In this document: one piece after another, positions 1-9,150 of the stretch
Layout of the letters: each line of letters begins with the position of its first letter
How positions within the stretch are numbered: position 1 is the stretch's first letter
Assembly (NCBI RefSeq): GCF_012272825.1
Contig: NZ_JAAWWS010000140.1
Span: forward strand, 1 to 64,000
Direction: 5' to 3'
Origin: Wenzhouxiangella sp. XN79A
GTDB lineage: Bacteria > Pseudomonadota > Gammaproteobacteria > Xanthomonadales > Wenzhouxiangellaceae
DNA length: 64,000 bases
Position numbers and translations under genes: made by a program
Notes under the pieces: generated by a model
Told to the model about the DNA's origin: nothing
What the model saw: the letters and a program-made list of their open reading frames with translations, nothing else
Databases searched by the model: none

Positions 1-49
1 CGCAAGCGCCCTCCAGCAGGTGATTCAGCGATGGCGCCGAATCGGAAGC

Positions 50-380
50 CTGTTGGAGGCCGCTTGCGGGCGAAGAGTGGCCGGATCGGTTCGCGAGCAA
101 GCGCCCTCCAACAGACGGATCAAGGTCGGTCGCGGGTTCTTCCTGTTGAAGGCCGCTTGCGGGCGAAGGGTGGCACGGCCGGTTCGCGCGCAAGCGCCCT
201 CCAACAGGCGAATCGAGGGCGGTCGCGGGTTCTTCCTGTCGGAGGCCGCTTGCGGGCGAAGGGTGGCCGGATCGGTTCGCGAGCAAGCTCCCTCCAACAG
301 ACGGATCAAGGGCGGTCGCGGGTTCTTGCTGTTGGAGGCCGCTTGCGGGCGAAGGGTGGCACGGCCGGTTCGCGCGCAAA
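50..380. repeat. REP-like palindrome array 1 (93-bp period)
   Basis: Four copies of a 65-bp imperfect palindrome start at 50, 143, 236 and 329, an exact 93-bp period with 28-bp spacers. Each copy opens with CTGTTGGAGGCCGCTTGCGG and closes with GCCCTCCAACAG. The fourth stops at about 380, and the tail of an earlier copy sits at 1-20. Copies alternate in their centres: 1 and 3 carry GGCCGGATCGG, 2 and 4 carry GGCACGGCCGG. The true unit is therefore an A-B pair of 186 bp. The arms resemble REP sequences of pseudomonads and xanthomonads, which are mobilised by RAYT transposases; none is encoded here. Confidence 0.85.
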
Positions 381-493
381 TCGGCGTTCATCCGCCTTCA
401 TCTGCTGTAACCCGGGACGTTTCCGGTCCGAGCACCGCGCTCTGGTAGTGTGAACCCGAACTCGCCGCAGGAACCGGCGCTTGCGCCGCATCC

Positions 494-2050
494 ATGCAGC
501 AGGATCTTTCCGAACAATTCGGCCCGTTCGAGCGCATGCAGCCGACCGTGTTCTTTGGCTCGGCGATGCTGGTGATGCTGTTCGTATTCATCGGCGGCGC
601 GTTCACCGAGTGGGCGGCCGGCACCTTCGAGTCGGTGCAGGGCTGGGTCACGGCGACCTTCGGCGGTTATTACATGCTGCTGGCCTCGGCGCTGCTGGTG
701 ATGGCGCTGGTCCTGCTGATCACGCCGGCAGGACGCCTTCGCCTGGGCGATCCCGATTCCCGTCCCGAGTTCTCGTACCCGGCCTGGTTCGCGATGCTGT
801 TCGCTGCCGGCATGGGCACCGGGCTGGTGTTCTGGGGCGTGGCCGAGCCGCTGAGCCATTACCTGGAGCCGCCCGGTGCCGACCCGGAATCCGCGGCCGC
901 GGCCCGCGAAGGCATGACCTACGCCTTCCTGCACTGGGGCCTGCACCCGTGGGCGATCTACCTGGTGCTGGCGCTGGGCATCGGCTACGGGCACTTCCGC
1001 CTGGGCCTGCCGCTGGCGCCGCGCGCGGTGCTGTGGCCACTGCTCGGCAAGCGGATCTATGGCCCCGTCGGCCACGCCGCCGACATCCTGTGTACGGTCG
1101 GCACCCTGCTCGGCGTAGCCACCTCGCTGGGGCTGGGCGCGATGCAGATCAACGCCGGCCTGTCGCGTTCGCTGGACGTACCGACGGGCACCGGCGTGCA
1201 GGTCGCCATCATCGGCGCGATCACGCTGGTGGCGACGATCTCGGTGGTGTCCGGACTGCAGCGCGGCATCCGGCGCCTGTCGGGCCTGAACATCGCGCTT
1301 GCGGCGGTGTTGATGGTGTTCGTGTTCGCGGTCGGCCCGACGCTGCCGATCATCGCCACGTTCTTCCAATCACTGGGCAGCTACCTGCAGCGACTGCCGA
1401 CGATGAGCCTCGAGGTCGGCCTCGGCGCGCCGAGCGAGTGGGAGACGAACTGGACGCTGTTCTACTGGGGCTGGTGGATTTCCTGGTCGCCGTTCGTCGG
1501 CATCTTCGTCGCCCGCATCTCCAAGGGCCGCACGGTGCGCGAGGTCATCCTGGCCGCGCTGATCGTGCCGACGCTGGTGACCTTCGGCTGGATGTCCACC
1601 TTCGGCGGCGCGGCACTGGACCTGCAGCAGAGCGAGGGGCTGGCGCTGGCCTCGCAGGTCATCGACGATGCCGCGATCGCGCTGCACCTGCTGCTCGAAC
1701 AGCTGCCGTGGGCGTCCGTCAGCACGGTGTTCGCCACGCTGGTGATCATCATCTTCTTCATCACCTCGTCGGACTCCGGCTCGCTGGTCGACGACATGGT
1801 CACCTCCGGCGGCCACCCCGACCCTCCGGTCGCGCAGCGACTGTTCTGGGCGCTCTCCGAAGGCGCGGTCGCCGCCACGCTGCTACTGGTCGGCGGCCTG
1901 TCCGCCATCCAGCAGGCGGCCATCGCCATGGCCCTGCCGATGAGCCTGCTGTTGATCGCCGCGGCAATCGGCCTGCTGCGGGTGCTGTGGATGGATGCTC
2001 GGGTCGAGGGCGTGCCGGAGGCCGAGGACATCGCGGCACCGGACGAGTAG
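494..2050 (+). CDS. BCCT family betaine/choline/carnitine-type transporter
   Basis: A 518-residue polytopic inner-membrane protein with about 12 hydrophobic segments. BCCT hallmarks are GMGTGLVFWGVAEP (residues 106-119), the tryptophan-rich segment WTLFYWGWWISWSPF near residue 320 that lines the substrate site in this family, and SSDSGSLVDDMVTSGG near residue 420. The family imports trimethylammonium compounds such as glycine betaine, choline or carnitine, usually driven by Na+ or H+, for osmoprotection or catabolism. The substrate cannot be assigned from sequence. Only a short acidic tail follows the last membrane helix, so the long C-terminal osmosensory extension of BetP is absent. The ATG at 494 has no strong Shine-Dalgarno. 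No other gene is close; REP-like arrays lie on both sides. Confidence 0.9.
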   Translation: MQQDLSEQFGPFERMQPTVFFGSAMLVMLFVFIGGAFTEWAAGTFESVQGWVTATFGGYYMLLASALLVMALVLLITPAGRLRLGDPDSRPEFSYPAWFAMLFAAGMGTGLVFWGVAEPLSHYLEPPGADPESAAAAREGMTYAFLHWGLHPWAIYLVLALGIGYGHFRLGLPLAPRAVLWPLLGKRIYGPVGHAADILCTVGTLLGVATSLGLGAMQINAGLSRSLDVPTGTGVQVAIIGAITLVATISVVSGLQRGIRRLSGLNIALAAVLMVFVFAVGPTLPIIATFFQSLGSYLQRLPTMSLEVGLGAPSEWETNWTLFYWGWWISWSPFVGIFVARISKGRTVREVILAALIVPTLVTFGWMSTFGGAALDLQQSEGLALASQVIDDAAIALHLLLEQLPWASVSTVFATLVIIIFFITSSDSGSLVDDMVTSGGHPDPPVAQRLFWALSEGAVAATLLLVGGLSAIQQAAIAMALPMSLLLIAAAIGLLRVLWMDARVEGVPEAEDIAAPDE

Positions 2051-2067
2051 CGGCAACCGCTGATCGA

Positions 2068-2417
2068 CTGTTGGAGGGCGCTTGCGCGCGAACCGATCCG
2101 GCCACCCTTCGCCCGCGAGCGGCCTCCAACAGGCCTTCGATCTGACGCCGGCGCTGATCCGTCTGTTGGAGGGCGCTTGCGCGCGAACCGATCCGGCCAC
2201 CCTTCGCCCGCAAGCGGCCTCCAACAGACCTTCGATCTGACGCCGGCGCTGATCCGTCTGTTGGAGGGCGCTTGCGCGCGAACCGATCCGGCCACCCTTC
2301 GCCCGCAAGCGGCCTCCAACAGGCCTTCGTTTTGACGCCGGCGCTGATCCGTCTGTTGGAGGGCGCTTGCGCGCGAACCGATCCCGCCACCCTTCGCCCG
2401 CAAGCGGCCTCCAACGG
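2068..2417. repeat. REP-like palindrome array 2 (95-bp period, inverted relative to array 1)
   Basis: Four 65-bp palindromes start at 2068, 2163, 2258 and 2353, an exact 95-bp period with 30-bp spacers. Each opens CTGTTGGAGGGCGCTTGCGC and closes GCGGCCTCCAACAG, so the unit is the reverse complement of the array 1 unit. The spacers differ from those of array 1 but share TGATCCGT next to the palindrome. The array starts 17 bp after the BCCT stop codon, so it probably forms the 3' end of that transcript. Its hairpins may protect or terminate the message; that role is inferred. Confidence 0.85.
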
Positions 2418-2443
2418 ACCCCCGATCCAGCGCCGGGGTCGGG

Positions 2444-5400
2444 TCAGTTCTCCATCCCGTCCCGGAAGATCAGCCCGCGTTCGGCCAGGTTGCCGTTCAG
2501 GTCACGGCCGTCGATCGAACGGAGGTAGGCCAGCAGCTGGTCCTGTTCGGCGGCGCTCAAGGTCTGCGCGACGCGGTGGACCTGGGCACGGTCGAGATGA
2601 TCCGACGTGGTCACCACGACGTTGTCGAGAAACGGGCCGTTGCTCGAAGCGTACTCGTCGCGGCGCACGACGACGGTGTTGGCGGTGCCGGCGTTCAGCG
2701 GAACATTCTCGAAGCGCAGCCGCAGCCACTCCAGCCGGGTCGGGTCGTCGACGATGGCGCCGGTGCCGGCCGGCGTGCCGTTGACGATCACCGACAGCTG
2801 GCCGCTCCGGCCGGCGCTGTAGCGGAGTTCCACCGCGCCGACGCCGCCGCTGCCGCCGTCGACGCCGTTGAAGGTGACGGTCGCGCCGTCGCCGTTGAAG
2901 CGGACGATGTCGCCGTGGAAGGTCGAGTCCTGGTTGATGTGGCTGAAGTTGACGACCTCGGCGCTGCCCAGCTGGGCGTCTTCGGCCTCGTACTGGGTGC
3001 CGCCGGCTACCGTGAACACGTCGGCCAGCGTCTCCGCCGATCCGTCGTGGAAGTACGGCGGGGTTTCCCAGATGCCCATCAGGGTCGGCGTATCGATGCC
3101 GGTCAGCGGATCGCCCAGCCGGAAGCCGGAGCTGGTCCGGATCGTGCCGACGTCGTGCAGCGCGGGGCCGACGATGCTGTCGGTATAGCCGGAGACCGGG
3201 TCGTGGCAGTCGGCGCAGCCCAGCGCCTGGAAATGCCCCGCCCCGGCGACGGCCTCGGCGGTGAAGCTGCCGTCCGGCGCGCGATACGGACTGCGCGGGA
3301 TCGTCGTGCGATCGAGCGAGGCGACGTAGGCGGCCAGGGCGTCGAGCGTGACGCTGCGCCCGGCGTTCGGCGCGCCCAGCGACGGGTTCGGCGTCTGGCC
3401 CGGGGCCAGGAAACCCAGGCCACCGAACTCGAACACGATGTCGATGATGAAGTCCTGGATCTCGTCGAAGTTGCCGGACCAGTGCACGTTACCGTGCACC
3501 ATGCCGGCGCGGCCTCTGAGGTCGGTGGTGTTGCGGAAGCCCTCGCCGCGCTGGGTGAAGTCCCAGACCCGGCCGTCCTGGCTGCCGTCCTGGTGGCAGC
3601 TGGCGCAGGAGATGTAGCCCTCGAAGCTCATCGGGTTCTGGCCCAGCGGGTCGTTGCCGGCGAAGAAGAACAGCCGCTTGCCGACCAGTACGTCGCCGGG
3701 CAGCGGCTCGTCGGTCACGCTGGTGAAGCTGGTGTTCGGCAGGGTCCGGTCGCCGGTGGCCAGGAACTCGCCGAGTTCGACCCGGTTGACCGTGCGGCCG
3801 GTGAAGTTCTGCACCCAGACCGAGTCGGTCACCGGGTCGAACACCAGGCCGCGCGGTGCGCCGCCGGTGGTCACGCGCCACAGCGTGGTCCGGCCGCCGC
3901 CGGCGCGGATCTGCAGGTCGTCGAGCGCGGCCACCGCGTTGTTGCCCTGCAGCGTGGTGAACACGTAGTCGCCGCGCGGCGAGAACACCAGCGCCGACGG
4001 TGACTCGCTGTTGTCGACGTCGATCCGGCCCCGCGCTGGGCCGGTCGACGCGCGACCGGGCTCACGCGGCTCGCCGGAGGCATCGTTCATGTCGAAGCGA
4101 CCCAGCACCGCGCGCACGGTGGAATCGTGCGCCAGCGGCAGGTTGTTGCCGACGCCCTGGTCGAAGAAGGTCCCGCGGTTGGTGTCCATCTTCAGGCCGG
4201 TGTACCAGAGCCAGTCCTGCTGCGGGCTGAGCGTGAGGCCGGCGATATGGTTGGGCACGCCGGGGCCGTCGGAGCCGCCGGCATCGATGCCGGAGCGGCC
4301 GCGGTCGCGCCACAGGGCCAGCGTGCGGGTCAGGCTCATCGCGTGGCCGTCGATCTCCCAGATTTCGCCGTAGTCCTTGGCCGACAGGAACCGGGCGACG
4401 AACACCCGACTGCCGTCGCCGGTGATCGCGATCGCGCCGGCCGACGGACCGAGATCGACCGCGCCGTCGAGCGCGCGGGTGGCGCGGTCGAAGCGCAGCA
4501 GCCGGCCGTGGCCCGGCTCGCTGCCGGCACCGCCCCGGGTCGAGACGAACACCTTGCCGCCGTCGCGCCGGACCGCCACGGCCTGGGGCGACGATCCGAA
4601 GCCGGTGTCGATGCGCTCGACGATGCCGCCGGCGGCGTTCACCACCACCACGTCATCGCTGCCGGCCAGCGCCACCCAGGCCTCGCCGTCGGGCGCCACG
4701 GCCACCGACACCGGCCGGCTGGCTTCTTCGTTGAACTGGTCGAGGTCGGTCTGACCCAGCAGCGCGCCGGTGTCGGCATCCAGCCGCGCGACGGTGCCGT
4801 GATCCGGATTGACGACCCACAGCCGGCGCCCCGCCTCGTCGAGGGCGATCGTCGAGGACTGGGTCGGCAGCGGGCCGGTCGGCAGATCGGCGACGGTGAC
4901 GGTAACCGTCTCGGTGACCGTCGAGCGGGTGCCGTCGGGCTTCAGATCGCGGACCTGGACCTTGACCTCGTAGTGGCCCTCTGCGGTGTAGACGTGCTGG
5001 AACTGGTTGGCCGAGCCCCAGGCCGTGTACGGCGTGCCGTCGCCGTAGTTGAAGCGGTATTCGATCGGGTCGTTCTCGGGGTCGGAGCCGCTGGCCGCGA
5101 TGGTCACCGTCTCGCCGGTCGAGGCCGGCGACGGGCCGGCGCTGATGTCGTCGACGAGCGGCGCACGGTTGCCGGCGCTGACCTCGGTGCCGGTGGAAAA
5201 GGTAAATGAATATCCGTCGATGCCGTTGTTGGCGACGTCCTTGATGCCGTCCTGGACCACGATCACTTCGTACTCGGTGTCGGGCGCCAGGTACTGCCTC
5301 GGCGTGATCGTCAGGATGCCGTCGTGAGCGAACGAGATCCACGCATCGATCGCCGTGCCGCCGACCGGTCGGACGATGACGGTCTCGCCATTGAGAATGG

Positions 5401-6646
5401 TGTAGGACTCCAGCTCCTCGTGGATCAGCAGGCTGATCGGCGCGCCGAGCGGATAATTGGTCTGGCCCGGCTGCGGGATGTGGTAGCCGACGTACGGCGC
5501 GGTGCGGTCCGGCGCGGCGTCGTGGCACCACACGCCGATGCCGTCGCGGCCCGAGGCGCTGTAGGCCCCGGTGATCAGCAGGTTGCCGATCGGAAGGGTG
5601 TACTGGCTGACGCCCAGCGGCCCGGACACGCTGCCGGCCGGCCGGTTGTCGCCGACCTCGTCGAGCTCGAGCACCGGCGTGAGGGTTTCCATGTCGATCT
5701 TGTGCCGGCGGGTGAACACGTACTGATCCTGGGTCTGGACGTACGGCACATTGGTGCCGGCGTTCAGCGCCGGCGTGCCGGCCAGGTCCATGGTCGTGAC
5801 CAGGCGCAGGTCGGTCGGGTCGGAGTAGTCGATGACATAGACCAGGTCGCGCGGATCACCCCCGGCCAGCACCAGGTAGTTCTCCCAGACCGCGCCGATG
5901 TAGGCGCCGAACGGGCCGGTGAGCTTGTCGAGCACGCGCGGCGGCTCGGGCGGGTCGTTGAAGGTCGGGCCGATGTCGTAGGCGACCACGCCGAGCATCG
6001 AGGCATCGGAGACCATGATCAGCAGGTTGCCGATCAGGATGCCGTTGCCGGCCACGCCGTCGTCGGCCAGCGGCTCCCACTCGGCGAGCAGCTCGTCGGC
6101 CCGCCACAGCCGGCCCTGGCCCGGCGTGGCGCCGTACTGCAGCCAGTTGAACGGCATCGACCACGGCCAGTAGATGTTGTGCAGGCTGCCGCCGGCCGGT
6201 GATTCCTGGACCTGCCAGAATCGCTCGTCGACCGGCATCTGCTCTTCGATATTCACGCCCAGCGATGCCCGCCGGATGCGCGCGCCCCAGCGGCTCATGA
6301 TCCAGTCGCCGGACTTGGCGTGCGAATGGTTGCCCTGGTCGGTAAAGACGCCGAGCTGGTCCTCGGAAATCATGGCCAGGCTGGTCGGGTCCGAGGGGTC
6401 GGTGAACCGCCACTCGCGCCGGGCGTTGCCCGCGACGTTGTTCGAATACAGGACCTGGTTGTGATAGACGATGTTGGTGATCCGGCCGAGGCCGACTTCG
6501 CGGTGCAGCAGCTGACCCGGCGTGCAGCTCAGGTCGTTCGGAAACGCCGGCACCACCGGCGGCACCTGGGCGACCGCCTGCGGGACCAGCCCCGGGCCCA
6601 CAATGGCCAGCAGCAGGCCGAGGATCGTTCGAACCGTTGCAGTCAC
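2444..6646 (-). CDS. Large secreted dihaem cytochrome c peroxidase-like protein with PKD, beta-propeller and CBM6-like parts
   Basis: I place the start at GTG 6646 because AGGGAGA lies just upstream and a signal peptide (TATVRTILGLLLAIVGPG...AQ) follows directly; an ATG at 6712 is possible. From GTG the protein has 1400 residues. In order it shows an N-terminal repeat-rich region, an Ig-like domain (about 380-485), a PKD domain (about 494-586), a YVTN-type beta-propeller (about 596-980) and a MauG/cytochrome c peroxidase-like region with haem motifs CASCH (1014-1018) and CADCH (1144-1148). A carbohydrate-binding-module-like segment beginning QYEAED (about 1216-1350) is inserted before the end of that region. 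The tail is LIFRDGMEN. Secretion is clear; the peroxidase or oxidase substrate is unknown. Confidence 0.8.
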   Translation of the reverse strand: MTATVRTILGLLLAIVGPGLVPQAVAQVPPVVPAFPNDLSCTPGQLLHREVGLGRITNIVYHNQVLYSNNVAGNARREWRFTDPSDPTSLAMISEDQLGVFTDQGNHSHAKSGDWIMSRWGARIRRASLGVNIEEQMPVDERFWQVQESPAGGSLHNIYWPWSMPFNWLQYGATPGQGRLWRADELLAEWEPLADDGVAGNGILIGNLLIMVSDASMLGVVAYDIGPTFNDPPEPPRVLDKLTGPFGAYIGAVWENYLVLAGGDPRDLVYVIDYSDPTDLRLVTTMDLAGTPALNAGTNVPYVQTQDQYVFTRRHKIDMETLTPVLELDEVGDNRPAGSVSGPLGVSQYTLPIGNLLITGAYSASGRDGIGVWCHDAAPDRTAPYVGYHIPQPGQTNYPLGAPISLLIHEELESYTILNGETVIVRPVGGTAIDAWISFAHDGILTITPRQYLAPDTEYEVIVVQDGIKDVANNGIDGYSFTFSTGTEVSAGNRAPLVDDISAGPSPASTGETVTIAASGSDPENDPIEYRFNYGDGTPYTAWGSANQFQHVYTAEGHYEVKVQVRDLKPDGTRSTVTETVTVTVADLPTGPLPTQSSTIALDEAGRRLWVVNPDHGTVARLDADTGALLGQTDLDQFNEEASRPVSVAVAPDGEAWVALAGSDDVVVVNAAGGIVERIDTGFGSSPQAVAVRRDGGKVFVSTRGGAGSEPGHGRLLRFDRATRALDGAVDLGPSAGAIAITGDGSRVFVARFLSAKDYGEIWEIDGHAMSLTRTLALWRDRGRSGIDAGGSDGPGVPNHIAGLTLSPQQDWLWYTGLKMDTNRGTFFDQGVGNNLPLAHDSTVRAVLGRFDMNDASGEPREPGRASTGPARGRIDVDNSESPSALVFSPRGDYVFTTLQGNNAVAALDDLQIRAGGGRTTLWRVTTGGAPRGLVFDPVTDSVWVQNFTGRTVNRVELGEFLATGDRTLPNTSFTSVTDEPLPGDVLVGKRLFFFAGNDPLGQNPMSFEGYISCASCHQDGSQDGRVWDFTQRGEGFRNTTDLRGRAGMVHGNVHWSGNFDEIQDFIIDIVFEFGGLGFLAPGQTPNPSLGAPNAGRSVTLDALAAYVASLDRTTIPRSPYRAPDGSFTAEAVAGAGHFQALGCADCHDPVSGYTDSIVGPALHDVGTIRTSSGFRLGDPLTGIDTPTLMGIWETPPYFHDGSAETLADVFTVAGGTQYEAEDAQLGSAEVVNFSHINQDSTFHGDIVRFNGDGATVTFNGVDGGSGGVGAVELRYSAGRSGQLSVIVNGTPAGTGAIVDDPTRLEWLRLRFENVPLNAGTANTVVVRRDEYASSNGPFLDNVVVTTSDHLDRAQVHRVAQTLSAAEQDQLLAYLRSIDGRDLNGNLAERGLIFRDGMEN

Positions 6647-6910
6647 GGACTGTTCTCCCTGATCGTTCCGTTTCAGCCCCTTCGTCGCTGACGGAATGTA
6701 GCAGTGAACCATTCCGAGGTCATTGCAACGGTGCGCCGTTGCGGACGAACGGCGGGATTTTCGGGCTGATCGGAGCCGTGACCGTGTCGGCGAGGGAGAT
6801 CATCGACGAGCGGCACCGAGCCGGCGAGGGTCCGGTCAGCCGCGCCGTCGCAGTTCCTGCCCGGCCTTCGTGCCGGAATCGACCGGCGCATCGAGCACGT
6901 CGCCGGCAAC

Positions 6911-6938
6911 AAGAAAGGAGGCGGCACGAGGCCGCCTC
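6911..6938 (-). terminator. Rho-independent terminator of the TonB receptor gene
   Basis: Read on the minus strand, GAGGCGGC and GCCGCCTC form an 8-bp GC stem around a 5-base loop, followed by CTTTCTT. It lies 29 bp beyond the stop codon of the receptor gene. The remaining sequence from 6647 to 6910 shows no gene. Confidence 0.6.
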
Positions 6939-6966
6939 AAGACGTGCTGCATGATCGGGTCCGGGC

Positions 6967-9093
6967 TCAGAGCTCGAAGCGGAACCCGCCGTAGACGGTC
7001 CGCTCGGCGGCCGGCTCGATGCCGTCGCTGCGAACACGGCTGTAGTAGTCCTCGTCGAGCAGATTGTTGATGCCGCCGAACAGGGTCCAGTTCTCCCCCA
7101 GCCGGTACTCGGCGCTGAAGTCGAGCACTTCGTAGGCCGGGATCACGGCCTCGATCAGGTCGCCACCGGAACCGCGCGGGCTGTTCGAGTCCTGCCAGAA
7201 CTGTTCATCGACGAGGGTGGCCGTCAGTGTCGCGTTGAACACGGGCGTGTCGTAGATGAAGCCCGCGCGCACCAGGTACTCCGGTGCGAAGGCCGGGGTG
7301 TTGCCGACCCGGCCGGCATTGACGCTTTCGGTGATCTCGGCGTCCAGCAGGGAACCGTTGAAGAAGGTCAGCAGCCGGCTGGCCGTACTGCGGTTGGCGA
7401 ACAGATCGTACTCGACGCTGAACTCCAGACCTTCGTGGCGCGAATCGCCGGAATTGATGCGCAGCACATCGCTGACGTTGACCTGGATCTGCTCGATCTT
7501 GTCCTCGAAGTCGATCCGGAACAGGCTGACGTCGAACAGCAGGCCGTTGATCGGGCTGGAGCGGAAACCGATCTCGTAGTTCATCGCCTTCGAAATGTCC
7601 GGACCGTTCTCGGCGGCCAGCTCGGCGGTCGGGTTGGCCAGGTCATCGAAACGCTGCGGGCGGTAGGACTCGGAGATATTCACGTAGGCCTCCGAGGAAC
7701 GGCCGACCTGCACCATGCCGCCGAGGCCGAACAACAGCTCGGAGCTGTCCTTGTCGACATCGACCGGGTCGCGGTCGAGATCGGCACGCTTGAGGTTCTC
7801 GAACAGGTCGTAGTTGACGTTCTCGTAGCGCAGTGCCGGGGTCAGACTGAAGTTGCCGAAGCGGAACAGGTTCTCGACGAACACCGCGCTGTAGGTCATC
7901 TCGCGGTCCTGGTCGAACACCAGATCGTCCGGATTCTGGCGATCCGAGCGGATATCGTCGCTGACAAAACGGGTGCGCGGGCTGTCGGTGCGGTACAGCG
8001 TGGTGCCGATGGTCAGCGCATGGCCGTCGCCCCAGGCCTGTGCCAAGCGCGCGTCGAGGCCGGTCGTCGTGAACTCCTGCTGGTCGATGTTGGTCGTTGC
8101 CGGCTCGTCGGCCGGGTCGACGAACTGGCCCGAACGGCGGCTGAAGCGATCCTGGTAGGAATGCCACAGGCGCGCGTTCAGCGTGGCCTCGTCACTGATC
8201 TGCTGGTCCCAGGTCAACGCAGCGATCGTCCGATCGATCTTGACGCGGTTGAACGGCGTCAGCGTCTGATCGCGATCGGCCGCGAACTCGGCCGAGCTGA
8301 GCCGGCCGGCTTCGCCGGAATCGGACTGGTACATCGTCAGGTCGAAGCCGATGCGGATGCCCTCGAGTCCGGCGTACTCCACGCCGAAGTAGCCCGAGTC
8401 GACCTCGTAGTCCTCGTTGTCGCGCGGGCCGTCGGCCTCGCGATGATCGTAACTGGCCATCAGACCCCAGTCCCCGTTGCCCCAGCGGGCCTCGTTGTAG
8501 GTGCTGTAGAACCCGTCGGACCCGATGCTGTGCTCGGTGCGCGCGCCGAACGCGGCATCGGCATCAGCGTCACGGGTGACGAAGTTCAGCGTCGGGCCGA
8601 TCTGCGGACCGTACAGAAGCCCCGACCCACCGCGTACGAACTCGATGCGCTCGACCCGCTGGGCCGGCGGCAAGTAGTAGATCGTCGCGTACCCGAACAG
8701 GTCGGAGGCCAGCGGAATGCCGTCCTGGAAGAACGCCACGAACTCCGACTCGTGCGGGTCGCCGAGACCGCGGTAGTTGACGTTGTAGATGCTCGGGATC
8801 TTCTGGTCGGAGACGAACAGGCCCGGCAGGCGCGAGAACATCTGGCGCAGGTTCGGCTCGACGAAGGTCGGCTGCTCGTCGAGATCCACCGTGGTCGTTT
8901 TCTTGCCGGAGAACACCCGGCCTGCATCGACCGACTTCATGTTCTGCGGCAGCAGCGGATCCATCTGCGATTCGCCGCGAATCTGGATATCGTCAAGCTC
9001 AAGATTGTCGCTGGGCTCCTCGGCCAGGAGCGGAGAGAAAGAAACGGCAAGGGCCAGGGCGATGCTGGCGGTCAGGGGATTGATTCTTGGCAT
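6967..9093 (-). CDS. TonB-dependent outer-membrane receptor, FecA/siderophore type
   Basis: A 708-residue precursor with a signal peptide (LTASIALALAVSFSPLLA), an N-terminal plug domain (about 50-170) containing the LPGLFVSDQ and VERIEFVRGGSGLLYGPQ motifs typical of plugs, and a long beta-barrel ending in RFEL with the terminal hydrophobic residue used for outer-membrane assembly. There is no N-terminal secretin/FecR-interacting signalling domain, so it is a plain transducer-independent receptor. A Fur box lies about 40 bp upstream, so transport of a ferric chelate under iron control is likely. The exact siderophore cannot be read from sequence. No TonB, ABC transporter or reductase gene is adjacent. 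Confidence 0.88.
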   Translation of the reverse strand: MPRINPLTASIALALAVSFSPLLAEEPSDNLELDDIQIRGESQMDPLLPQNMKSVDAGRVFSGKKTTTVDLDEQPTFVEPNLRQMFSRLPGLFVSDQKIPSIYNVNYRGLGDPHESEFVAFFQDGIPLASDLFGYATIYYLPPAQRVERIEFVRGGSGLLYGPQIGPTLNFVTRDADADAAFGARTEHSIGSDGFYSTYNEARWGNGDWGLMASYDHREADGPRDNEDYEVDSGYFGVEYAGLEGIRIGFDLTMYQSDSGEAGRLSSAEFAADRDQTLTPFNRVKIDRTIAALTWDQQISDEATLNARLWHSYQDRFSRRSGQFVDPADEPATTNIDQQEFTTTGLDARLAQAWGDGHALTIGTTLYRTDSPRTRFVSDDIRSDRQNPDDLVFDQDREMTYSAVFVENLFRFGNFSLTPALRYENVNYDLFENLKRADLDRDPVDVDKDSSELLFGLGGMVQVGRSSEAYVNISESYRPQRFDDLANPTAELAAENGPDISKAMNYEIGFRSSPINGLLFDVSLFRIDFEDKIEQIQVNVSDVLRINSGDSRHEGLEFSVEYDLFANRSTASRLLTFFNGSLLDAEITESVNAGRVGNTPAFAPEYLVRAGFIYDTPVFNATLTATLVDEQFWQDSNSPRGSGGDLIEAVIPAYEVLDFSAEYRLGENWTLFGGINNLLDEDYYSRVRSDGIEPAAERTVYGGFRFEL

Positions 9094-9130
9094 AGTCAGT
9101 ACGGGTCACGGGCTGTTTTTGATGAAGCGC

Positions 9131-9150
9131 GATTATAATCATTCTCATTC
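9131..9150 (-). promoter_or_regulatory. Fur box upstream of the TonB receptor
   Basis: On the minus strand the site reads GAATGAGAATGATTATAATC, close to the classical Fur pattern AATGAGAATGATTAT. It contains the palindrome ATTATAAT, which can also serve as a -10 element. It lies 38-57 bp upstream of the receptor start codon, the normal place for iron-dependent repression. Confidence 0.75.

Noticed and set aside
20-453. Repeat-like open reading frames on both strands within array 1, and similar ones in 1462-2784
   Set aside because: They arise because the palindromic unit has a period divisible by three or is read through in all frames. Peptides are simple arginine/alanine repeats with no start signals.
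50-2417. CRISPR array
   Set aside because: Repeats are 65-bp imperfect palindromes, the spacers are nearly identical to each other, and no cas gene is present.
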